A DNA stretch of 5,120 nt from the NCBI GenBank assembly GCA_022736535.1, contig DZCT01000163.1, forward strand, positions 1 to 5,120, in the 5' to 3' direction. Both the position numbers and the translations under genes were made by a program. Under the pieces are notes generated by a model, which saw only the letters and a program-made list of their open reading frames with translations, was not told where the DNA came from and searched no databases. How positions within the stretch are numbered: position 1 is the stretch's first letter; each line of letters begins with the position of its first letter. The stretch is from Desulfatirhabdium butyrativorans (lineage in GTDB: Bacteria > Desulfobacterota > Desulfobacteria > Desulfobacterales > JAIFKL01). Shown piece after piece: positions 1 through 4,962 of the stretch.

Positions 1-14
1 ACTCTGTTATAATA

Positions 15-43
15 AGAGATTCTTCACTGCGTTCAGAATGACA
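15..43 (+). repeat. Dispersed palindromic repeat, copy A
   Basis: A 29-nt element that matches positions 478-506 at 26 of 29 bases and matches 588-613 in inverted orientation. It can form a small hairpin with stem ATTCT/AGAAT around an ACTGCG-containing loop. From memory, elements with this look (ATTCTTCGCTCCGCTCAGAAT type) are scattered through intergenic DNA of many environmental bacteria. No gene is visible around it in 1-187. Confidence 0.75.
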
Positions 44-89
44 GGGACAGAGTTTATCACCTATTCTACACCACTACCCATTTCAGAAA

Positions 90-173
90 CCCCGCAGGGC
101 AGAATATCAGGAATATCTCATGCTACAAATATGACGCTCCTGCGGAGCTAATTACAATCAGCCCAGCAGGGGC
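90..173. repeat. Cluster of three short REP-like stem-loops
   Basis: Three small hairpins sit close together in the gene-free stretch downstream of the lipoprotein gene. They are CCC-GCA-GGG at 91-99, GCTCC-TGC-GGAGC at 136-148 and GCCC-AGCAG-GGGC at 161-173. Each has a GCA/TGC-centred tip and lies next to an ATAT-containing flank (AGAATATC, AAATATGAC, GACATATC), which suggests related repeat units. None is followed by a T-run on the minus strand, so I do not call an intrinsic terminator, although one of them could still mark the 3' end of the lipoprotein transcript. Confidence 0.5.
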
Positions 174-187
174 GACATATCTGCCGA

Positions 188-412
188 TTATTCGTTTTTC
201 TTTAATGCCGCCAGCCGTTCTTTTGCTTTTTCGGCATAGGGGCTGTCAGGATATTTCTCGACAATCTCCTGATACAGCTTGCCCGCGTGTTCCGGATTAT
301 GCTGCAATTCCTCCAGTTTGGCAGTATCAAATATCTCAGCCGCTTTATCGCCGCAGGCTGAAAGCGATATTGCCATGATTATCATTAAAATCAAAAGAAA
401 ATGCTTGAACAT
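188..412 (-). CDS. Small TPR-like lipoprotein
   Basis: A 74-residue predicted lipoprotein. Residues 1-19 form a signal peptide with a basic start (MFKH), a hydrophobic core and the lipobox LSAC, which puts the lipidated cysteine at position 20. Gly21 follows, so there is no Asp retention signal and an outer-membrane location is plausible by the Escherichia coli rule. The mature part is only about 55 residues. It carries one helical-hairpin, TPR-like unit at about 39-72 with the pattern LYQEIVEKYPDSPYAEKAKERL, as in the repeats of BamD/YbgF-type periplasmic proteins. The ATG is supported by AAGGAG 7 nt upstream. A single TPR unit is too short for a scaffold alone, so it may pair with a partner; its function is unknown. 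It lies 284 nt downstream of pepA across a repeat island, and co-transcription with pepA is uncertain. The lipoprotein call is firm and the role is not. Confidence 0.82.
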   Translation of the reverse strand: MFKHFLLILMIIMAISLSACGDKAAEIFDTAKLEELQHNPEHAGKLYQEIVEKYPDSPYAEKAKERLAALKKNE

Positions 413-477
413 CTAAATACTCCTTCGGGATAAAAATTTCTCGCAAAGACGCCAAGGGCGCAAAGAAGCAAAGAGAC

Positions 478-506
478 AGAGATTCTTCGCTCCGCTCAGA
501 ATGACA
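478..506 (+). repeat. Dispersed palindromic repeat, copy B
   Basis: Same 29-nt element as positions 15-43, with three substitutions all in the loop region (loop GCTCCGC here, ACTGCGT in copy A). The stem ATTCT/AGAAT is unchanged. It forms the left inner arm of the repeat island. Confidence 0.75.
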
Positions 507-515
507 TACCACAGT

Positions 516-597
516 GTCATCCTGAGCCACCCTTTTCTTGTCACCCTGAGCCACCCTTTTCTTGTCACCCTGAGCCACCCTTTTCTTGTCACCCTGA
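516..597 (+). repeat. 24-nt tandem repeat, three full units plus a 10-nt start
   Basis: Units at 516-539, 540-563 and 564-587 are 24 nt each. Units two and three are identical, and unit one differs only by T for C at 520. A fourth copy begins at 588 (GTCACCCTGA) but continues into the full palindromic element at 588-613. Each unit starts with the same GTCAYCCTGAG sequence as that element. The array therefore looks like repeated duplication of a half-element joined to CCACCC TTTTCTT. Because 24 is a multiple of three, the array is open in several frames and gives repetitive false reading frames. Confidence 0.9.
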
Positions 598-613
598 ACG
601 CAGTGAAGGGTCT
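588..613 (-). repeat. Dispersed palindromic repeat, copy C (inverted)
   Basis: Read on the minus strand this matches copy A (17-42) at 22 of 26 bases. All four differences lie in the stem and are paired: TT/AA in copy A becomes CC/GG here, so the stem is ACCCT/AGGGT in place of ATTCT/AGAAT. The loop, including ACTGCG, is identical to copy A. It forms the right inner arm of the island. Confidence 0.75.
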
Positions 614-619
614 TTTTTC

Positions 620-655
620 CTTTGCGATCTTTGCGGTCTTTGCGGTCTTTGCGAG
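620..655 (+). repeat. 9-nt tandem repeat, four units
   Basis: Four consecutive 9-nt units of CTTTGCGRY type (CTTTGCGAT, CTTTGCGGT twice, CTTTGCGAG). The last unit runs into the right outer arm of the 18-bp inverted repeat. The left arm carries only a degenerate counterpart (GCAAAGACG, GCGCAAAGAAG), so this side seems to have expanded. Confidence 0.85.
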
Positions 656-662
656 AAATTTT

Positions 663-697
663 CACTTCTCACTTCTCATTTCTCACTTCTCATTTCC
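663..697 (+). repeat. Heptamer array abutting the pepA stop codon
   Basis: Five 7-nt units of CAYTTCT type (CACTTCT, CACTTCT, CATTTCT, CACTTCT, CATTTCC) run directly into the reverse complement of the pepA TAG stop at 697-699. On the coding strand this reads as AGAARTG units starting just after the stop. The same heptamer occurs at the coaD stop codon. Confidence 0.85.
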
Positions 698-2160
698 TAA
701 AGTTTTTCCAGCAGATCGCAGAGCAGTCTCACGCCGAAGCCGGTGCCGCCCGCGCCGCAGTAATTCGCGGGTTTGCTGATAGAAGATGGGCCCGCAATGT
801 CAATGTGCGCCCACTTGGTTTCTCCCACAAACTCCGAGAGAAACAGCGCGGCAGTAATCGAGCCGCCGCCGTTCATGTCGCTGATATTGTTCAGATCGGC
901 AATTTCGCTTTTGAGCGATTCCTTGTAGTCTTCTGGCAGGGGCAGACGCCAGCAGCGTTCATGCGTTTTTTTGCCGGAAGACACAATGGCTTCCGCAAGG
1001 CTGTCATCAAAGGAAAACACACCCGCAATCTTTTCGCCCAAAGCCACAATGCACGCGCCGGTGAGCGTTGCCAGATCAACCACGGTCCCAGGCTTGTAAT
1101 TTTTGACCAGATAAGACAAAGCGTCAATCAGAATCAGCCTGCCTTCCGCATCGGTGTTGCCGACCTCCACCGTTTTTCCCTCATAGGTTCGGAGAATGTC
1201 TCCGGGGCGGTACGCGCTACCGGACGGCATGTTTTCAACCAGCGGCATCACGCCGATCACGTTGATTTTAGGCTTGAGTTTCGCTATCGTAATCAGCGTT
1301 GCCGCTACTGCCGCGGCTCCGGACATGTCTGTTTTCATGTCTCTTGATGAGCCGCCGGGCTTCAAATTGATGCCTCCGGAGTCAAATGTAATGCCTTTGC
1401 CCACAAAAGCAACCGTTTTTTCGGCATTTTTTGCCTTGTATTCCAGAATCACCATTCGGGGCGGTTTTTCACTGCCTGAACCCACCGCCAATATCGCGCC
1501 GCATCCTTTTTCTTTCAACACTTTTTCATCAAAAACCGTGACGCCGAGCTGCTCTTTTTCCGCCGCGTCCGCGATGGCTTTTGCAAGCTGCTCCGGACTT
1601 TTTTCATTGGAAGGCGTGGAAATCCACTCTCTTGCCAAAATCGTGCCTTCGCAGATTATGGAGATATCTGATGCCAGCTTGTTGAATTTTTTTGCAGTTT
1701 CAGCGTTCACGAGCAGAGCGATTTCCTGCACAGGCTTTTTCTTTTTTTCCTTTTTATACAGGTCAAAAATGTGATTTCCGAGACACGCGCCCGATGTCAG
1801 GGCTTCAATGATGTCCGACATTTCCAATCCGGTTTTTTTGGCAGAAGGGACCGCGATGAGAACTTCGGAAATATCTTTCGAGATACATTTTTTTATCGCC
1901 TTGCCTGCAAAGGTCCGAAGGGCTTCCGCGTCCAATTTTTCAAGTTTTCCGAGACCTGAAAATATCACCCGGTCAGCTTTTTCCTGATCGTAAAGGAGCA
2001 GTTCATCGTCTTTTTCGCCTTTAAAATCCTTAAAGTTATGCGCTTTTTTCACAAGCGAGGCAATCGTCGGGTTGTCATGGATTTCCTTATCCTCACAAAC
2101 CGGAACAAACAATGTTCCGACTTTATCTTTTTGCAGATTAAGGGATTTTAATTCTAACAT
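697..2160 (-). CDS. pepA: Leucyl aminopeptidase (M17, PepA)
   Basis: A 487-residue cytosolic M17 metallo-aminopeptidase that removes N-terminal residues from peptides, normally as a hexamer with two divalent metals per subunit. The N-terminal macro-like domain spans roughly 1-160 and the catalytic domain about 165-487. The full active-site set is visible: Lys255 and Asp260 in VGKGITFDSGG, Lys267, Asp278 in KTDMSGAAA, and Asp337, Glu339 and Arg341 in NTDAEGRL. Each is offset by 15 from the E. coli PepA numbering as I recall it. The C-terminal GTGFGVRLL signature is present and the length is typical, so the gene looks intact. The ATG at 2160 has a strong AGGAGG 10 nt upstream. It lies 53 nt downstream of the HAD gene and is probably in its transcript. 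The stop is TAG, immediately followed by a heptamer repeat array. E. coli PepA also binds DNA in Xer recombination; nothing here shows that role. Confidence 0.97.
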   Translation of the reverse strand: MLELKSLNLQKDKVGTLFVPVCEDKEIHDNPTIASLVKKAHNFKDFKGEKDDELLLYDQEKADRVIFSGLGKLEKLDAEALRTFAGKAIKKCISKDISEVLIAVPSAKKTGLEMSDIIEALTSGACLGNHIFDLYKKEKKKKPVQEIALLVNAETAKKFNKLASDISIICEGTILAREWISTPSNEKSPEQLAKAIADAAEKEQLGVTVFDEKVLKEKGCGAILAVGSGSEKPPRMVILEYKAKNAEKTVAFVGKGITFDSGGINLKPGGSSRDMKTDMSGAAAVAATLITIAKLKPKINVIGVMPLVENMPSGSAYRPGDILRTYEGKTVEVGNTDAEGRLILIDALSYLVKNYKPGTVVDLATLTGACIVALGEKIAGVFSFDDSLAEAIVSSGKKTHERCWRLPLPEDYKESLKSEIADLNNISDMNGGGSITAALFLSEFVGETKWAHIDIAGPSSISKPANYCGAGGTGFGVRLLCDLLEKL

Positions 2161-2213
2161 TTATGTTTTTCCTCCTTTTGATATGAGAAGCAGGGTCACG
2201 CCGGCGGTGTCTG

Positions 2214-2684
2214 CTATGTTCTCAATGTTGCTGTGAGGCGCAACGGCTTCATAAGCACTTCCAATGCCGCGACAATATCCGTGAAAACCATATCAGCCGC
2301 CAGCACAGTTTCAAGAGCTGCGCCCTCTTCCAAAATCACCGCAATGCCGAGTGCAGCGTCTTTCAGCATCAGACGGTCATTTCTGCCGTTTCCGATACAT
2401 ACAGTATGTTCACAGCCCAGATTTTTTACATAAGCGAGCTTGGCAACATCCTGTTCTCCCGGGGGAAGCAACGAAAGCGTCACAGGCAGGTCTTTAAGCT
2501 GACACGCGACATTTCCGAATGTATCTGCTGTGATCACATGAACCTGAAGCTTTTCCGCAAGAAATGTCAGACATGCTTTCACCCAGGACAGCATCACGCC
2601 GTCACAGGCAATCGTGCCGTTATAATCCAGAACAAGATGTCTGATCTCTATTTTTCCGTATCCGGGAACTGAGACTTCTATCAT
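2214..2684 (-). CDS. HAD-family hydrolase, soluble P-type-ATPase-like
   Basis: A 156-residue single-domain haloacid-dehalogenase fold protein with no cap insert and no membrane segment, matching the small soluble P-type-ATPase-like group (COG4087-like, from memory). Motif I is LDYNGTIACDG with the nucleophile Asp20; the usual second Asp is Asn22. Motif II is the Thr of VITAD (Thr52), a candidate motif III Lys is Lys82, and motif IV is GNGRND (98-103), resembling the GDGxND hinge of P-type ATPases. The substrate is unknown; phosphatase activity is inferred from the family. ATG at 2684 is preceded by AGGAG with tight spacing. The gene starts 21 nt after the LysR stop and ends 53 nt before pepA, suggesting one transcript. 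The C-terminus MKPLRLTATLR appears complete. Confidence 0.86.
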   Translation of the reverse strand: MIEVSVPGYGKIEIRHLVLDYNGTIACDGVMLSWVKACLTFLAEKLQVHVITADTFGNVACQLKDLPVTLSLLPPGEQDVAKLAYVKNLGCEHTVCIGNGRNDRLMLKDAALGIAVILEEGAALETVLAADMVFTDIVAALEVLMKPLRLTATLRT

Positions 2685-2705
2685 ATTTCTCCTGTTTAAA
2701 ACAAG

Positions 2706-3629
2706 TTAAGAATGAAACGCAGGGGTTTTGCCGTTCTCCGCCATTTCTTTTTTCAGAAAATTTATAAACACCTGAGACAAAGGCGATGCGCTTCGGTATT
2801 TGTGCAATGTCAGATAAAAACTCCGTTTCAGATTCAGTCCTTCAATCGCGAGCGACTTTAATATGCCGGCGGACAACTCATCGGACACAGCGACCGTGGA
2901 GAGAATCGAAAGCCCCACCCCGCTTTTTATCCCCTGAATAACAGCTTCCGTGCTACCCATTTCAGCAACGATTTTAAGCTGTTCCATACTGTAACCCGCC
3001 TGAGCGAGATTGTATTTGAGCGATTTCAACGTACCCGAACCGCTCTCACGGACAATAAAAGCTTCTTCAAACAACATTTGCAGGCTGATATGTTTCCGCT
3101 TTGCCCATTTGTGATTTTCGGGGACAATCAGGCGCATATCATCTTCGATGAGTTTTTCCTGCAAAGCCCTTTTGTCGCCGGTCTTTGCGCCCACAATGCC
3201 GAGTTCCAGCACTCCCGAAAGTGTATCCGCCACAATTTTTTCCGTGTCTCCGATAATAAGAGATACGGTAACTTCTTTATATTCCTTTATAAAATTCCCG
3301 ATAATCTTCGGCAGAATATGAACCCCCGGAATCGTGCTGCCGCCGACGACCAGCCGCCCCTTAATTTTTCCGTGAAACTCAGCCAGCGCGGTTTCTGTCT
3401 CATCGCGCAGGGCAATCATTTTCCGTGCATATCTGTAAAGCAGTTCGCCGGCTTTTGTGGGAATGACTTCTTTGGAAAGGCGGTCAATCAGACGGCATCC
3501 GAAATGCTCCTCCAAATCCCTGATATGACTGCTCACCGTAGGCTGAGACAGATGAATGGTCTTTCCGGCTTTGGAAAAACTTCTTAATTCAACGACTTTA
3601 CAGAAAACATGAAGCTGCCAAATATCCAT
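2706..3629 (-). CDS. LysR-family transcriptional regulator (selenium-metabolism-type)
   Basis: A 307-residue LysR regulator of normal length. Residues 1-60 form the winged helix-turn-helix, with FSKAGKTIHLSQPTVSSHIRD (18-38) as the DNA-reading segment. A linker helix follows at about 61-88, and the periplasmic-binding-protein-like effector domain runs from about 91 to 300. The sequence (MDIWQLHVFCKVVE, then GRLVVGGSTIPG, later GIVGAKTGD) resembles, from memory, the selenium-metabolism-associated LysR group of Desulfobacterota. That subgroup call is an inference and no selenium gene is in view. The effector is unknown. The start fits the family N-terminus, yet no Shine-Dalgarno sequence is visible; an inverted-repeat arm ends 12 nt before the ATG. 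Unlike many LysR genes it is not divergent from its neighbour but reads into the HAD gene, 21 nt away. Confidence 0.94.
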   Translation of the reverse strand: MDIWQLHVFCKVVELRSFSKAGKTIHLSQPTVSSHIRDLEEHFGCRLIDRLSKEVIPTKAGELLYRYARKMIALRDETETALAEFHGKIKGRLVVGGSTIPGVHILPKIIGNFIKEYKEVTVSLIIGDTEKIVADTLSGVLELGIVGAKTGDKRALQEKLIEDDMRLIVPENHKWAKRKHISLQMLFEEAFIVRESGSGTLKSLKYNLAQAGYSMEQLKIVAEMGSTEAVIQGIKSGVGLSILSTVAVSDELSAGILKSLAIEGLNLKRSFYLTLHKYRSASPLSQVFINFLKKEMAENGKTPAFHS

Positions 3630-3641
3630 AGTTTAATTGAG

Positions 3642-3709
3642 AAGTGAGAAGTGAGAAACAGAAGTGCTGAGTGCTGAGTCCTCAGTCCTTTATTTCTCAC
3701 TTCTCACTT
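3642..3709. repeat. 17-bp inverted repeat filling the coaD-lysR gap
   Basis: Perfect 17-bp arms at 3642-3658 and 3693-3709, built from the heptamer also seen at 663-697, separated by a 34-nt loop. The loop holds a direct repeat (GTGCTGA, GTGCTGA) followed by CTCAG. In the minus-strand transcript the first arm includes the coaD TGA stop (3704-3706), and the second arm ends 12 nt before the lysR ATG. No T-run follows, so this is not a standard intrinsic terminator. It could act as a transcript processing or stabilising hairpin, or simply be an inserted repeat. Confidence 0.85.
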
Positions 3710-4189
3710 ATTCAGTTTTTCCTTTATCTTGCGGTTCACAATGGGCGGCACCATATCGCTGATGTCGCCGCCGAAACGCACGGCTTCTTTTATAATAGAC
3801 GAACTGGTGAATATCCACCGCAGACCGGTCATCAGAAAAACGGTCTGGACTTCCCTGTTCAGTTTCCGATTCATCAGCGCCATCTGAAACTCAAATTCAA
3901 AATCAGATACTGCACGCATCCCTCGTAAAATTGCCGCCGCGCCACGCTGCGCCGCATAGTCCACGAGCAATCCGCCGTAGCTGTCAACTTCGACATTTTT
4001 TGAAAATCCTTTGACGCTGACTTTCAGCATTTCAATTCGTTCTTCAACAGTAAAAAACGATGTTTTTGAAGGATTGCACAGAATCGTGACAATAATTTTG
4101 TCAAAAAGTTTGAGTCCTCTTTTGATAATATCTAAATGACCGTTTGTAACAGGATCAAATGACCCCGGATAGATGGCAGTTCTCTCCAT
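3704..4189 (-). CDS. coaD: Phosphopantetheine adenylyltransferase (CoaD)
   Basis: A 161-residue bacterial PPAT. It joins ATP and 4'-phosphopantetheine to give dephospho-CoA and pyrophosphate, the penultimate step of coenzyme A synthesis in the cytosol. The nucleotidyltransferase motif is YPGSFDPVTNGH (7-18) with the TxGH-type Thr15 and His18. Lys42 and the block RGMRAVSDFEFEFQMALMNRKL (89-110, with Arg89 and Arg92) supply substrate contacts, and the SSS motif is at 129-131. Length is normal for the family. The stretch before the serines reads MTGLRWIFTSSS where many CoaD proteins have MPS-type residues; I believe this is a clade variant. The ATG at 4189 is preceded by AAGGAA, 6 nt upstream. 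It follows rsmD by 57 nt, a conserved pairing, and is probably co-transcribed with it. The last codon and stop (AAG TGA) fall inside a repeat arm. Confidence 0.97.
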   Translation of the reverse strand: MERTAIYPGSFDPVTNGHLDIIKRGLKLFDKIIVTILCNPSKTSFFTVEERIEMLKVSVKGFSKNVEVDSYGGLLVDYAAQRGAAAILRGMRAVSDFEFEFQMALMNRKLNREVQTVFLMTGLRWIFTSSSIIKEAVRFGGDISDMVPPIVNRKIKEKLNK

Positions 4190-4246
4190 TCATCATTCCT
4201 TTCCTTTCCGACGTTCACAGCTTTCAGGCAAAAGTTTTATATCTTT

Positions 4247-4816
4247 TTAATTTTCAATTTCTGTCACATATTCCAAAAAAGAAACCCGTGTTTTTCCGTA
4301 TTTCCGCTGATCTGTCATCATAAATTCGGCAATGTTTTCAGGAATCATCTCCGGCGGCGAATGCTCCGCAACGACAGTCGCACCTTTTTCCAAACATCCG
4401 CTGCGGTGAAGATGCCGGAGCGTCTCGCAGATAAGATTCCGGTTATACGGCGGGTCCATGAAAACGAGATTAAATAAGCGAGAATCAGGAGAATTAAGGC
4501 AATTCAAATTGTTTGCAATGTCCCATCGGATGATTTTGGCGCTGTTTTCCAAACGGCAGGAACGGAGATTCTGTTCTATGACGGAAAGCGCATCTTTTTG
4601 TTTTTCCACAAATACCGCATATTCCGCGCCCCGGCTCAATGCCTCAATTCCGAGCGCGCCGGTGCCGGCAAACAAATCCAGCACGACCGCATCACGTACC
4701 TGAGAGAAGAGAATATTGAAAATGCTTTCCCTCAGCCGGTCCGCGGTGGGTCTGGTAAGTGCGCCGCGAATGGGATGCAGTTTTTTGCCTCTCAAATCTC
4801 CGCTGATAATTCTCAA
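4247..4816 (-). CDS. rsmD: 16S rRNA (guanine966-N2)-methyltransferase RsmD
   Basis: A 189-residue SAM-dependent methyltransferase that modifies G966 of 16S rRNA in the small ribosomal subunit. In order it shows the family N-terminus LRIISGDLRGKKL, the RPTADRLRESIFNIL segment (22-36), SAM motif I DLFAGTGALGIEALSRGA (47-64), the acidic VFVEK strand end, catalytic motif IV DPPY (121-124), and C-terminal YGKTRVSFLEY. I place the start at the TTG at 4816 for two reasons. RsmD proteins typically begin at (M)RIISG, and AGGAG lies 12 nt upstream (a little far, but the only clear site). An in-frame TTG at 4879 would add 21 residues (210 aa), but it lacks a ribosome-binding site and coincides with a candidate -35 box. 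No ATG or GTG lies between them. The gene is intact and probably heads the transcript continuing into coaD. Confidence 0.93.
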   Translation of the reverse strand: MRIISGDLRGKKLHPIRGALTRPTADRLRESIFNILFSQVRDAVVLDLFAGTGALGIEALSRGAEYAVFVEKQKDALSVIEQNLRSCRLENSAKIIRWDIANNLNCLNSPDSRLFNLVFMDPPYNRNLICETLRHLHRSGCLEKGATVVAEHSPPEMIPENIAEFMMTDQRKYGKTRVSFLEYVTEIEN

Positions 4817-4850
4817 ATTGCTTTTTTGCTCCTGCGTATTACTATCCGAT

Positions 4851-4879
4851 GCTATAAAGTGCGTTTTGTCTCGTTTCAA
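4851..4879 (-). promoter_or_regulatory. Candidate sigma-70 promoter for rsmD-coaD
   Basis: On the minus strand TTGAAA (4879-4874, five of six to the -35 consensus) is followed after exactly 17 nt by TATAGC (4856-4851, four of six to the -10 consensus, lacking the final T). A start near 4844 would give a leader of roughly 30 nt carrying the AGGAG site before the TTG start at 4816. This is a pattern match only; the -10 is weak. Confidence 0.5.
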
Positions 4880-4905
4880 GCAAAGTTTATGTCATTTTGT
4901 AAAAA

Positions 4906-4926
4906 TGCTAAAATTTCATTTTAGCA
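4906..4926 (-). terminator. AT-rich hairpin upstream of rsmD (terminator or operator)
   Basis: A perfect 9-bp inverted repeat, TGCTAAAAT and its complement around a 3-nt loop. On the minus strand it is followed at once by TTTTT (4905-4901), as in an intrinsic terminator for a gene lying to the right of the window. The stem is AT-rich and so weak. Its position just upstream of the candidate rsmD -35 box also allows a repressor operator. On the plus strand no T-run follows. Confidence 0.45.
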
Positions 4927-4962
4927 CTCCGGAGAGCGAAGCGAGAAATCTTTCCGTCTAAC

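Larger units (their letters stand above)
433..662. repeat. Nested inverted-repeat island between pepA and the lipoprotein gene
   Basis: Most of this roughly 280-nt gene-free gap is repeat. An outer perfect 18-bp inverted repeat (433-450 and 645-662, core CTCGCAAAGAC) encloses an inner inverted pair of a second element (480-505 and 588-613). At the centre is a 24-nt tandem array. The arms continue imperfectly inward as CAAAG-rich on the left and CTTTG-rich on the right, so the whole block could fold as a long imperfect cruciform or RNA hairpin. It looks like a composite of non-coding mobile repeats. I see no transposase or target-site duplication. Confidence 0.8.

Noticed and set aside
433..662. 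Insertion sequence with terminal inverted repeats
   Set aside because: No transposase frame or target duplication is visible, and the interior is entirely repeat. At most a non-autonomous element.
345..665. Minus-strand reading frame with a repeated KKRVAQGD peptide
   Set aside because: The 8-residue peptide repeat is the 24-nt DNA tandem repeat translated. The frame overlaps the well-supported lipoprotein start, lacks a ribosome-binding site and has no recognisable domain.
501..779. Plus-strand frame with repeated VTLSHPFL peptide
   Set aside because: It is the other-strand translation of the same tandem array, running into the pepA 3' end antisense, with no ribosome-binding site.
622..1347. 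241-residue plus-strand frame opposite pepA
   Set aside because: Antisense shadow of pepA, starting in the 9-nt and 7-nt repeats. The composition is low-complexity and no domain is visible.
1196..1774. 192-residue plus-strand frame opposite pepA
   Set aside because: Antisense shadow of the conserved catalytic region of pepA, with no independent support.
3078..3587. 169-residue plus-strand frame opposite lysR
   Set aside because: Antisense shadow of lysR; the sense strand encodes a full conserved regulator.
3642..3709. Intrinsic terminator between coaD and lysR
   Set aside because: The stem is strong, but the loop is 34 nt and no T-run follows on the minus strand.
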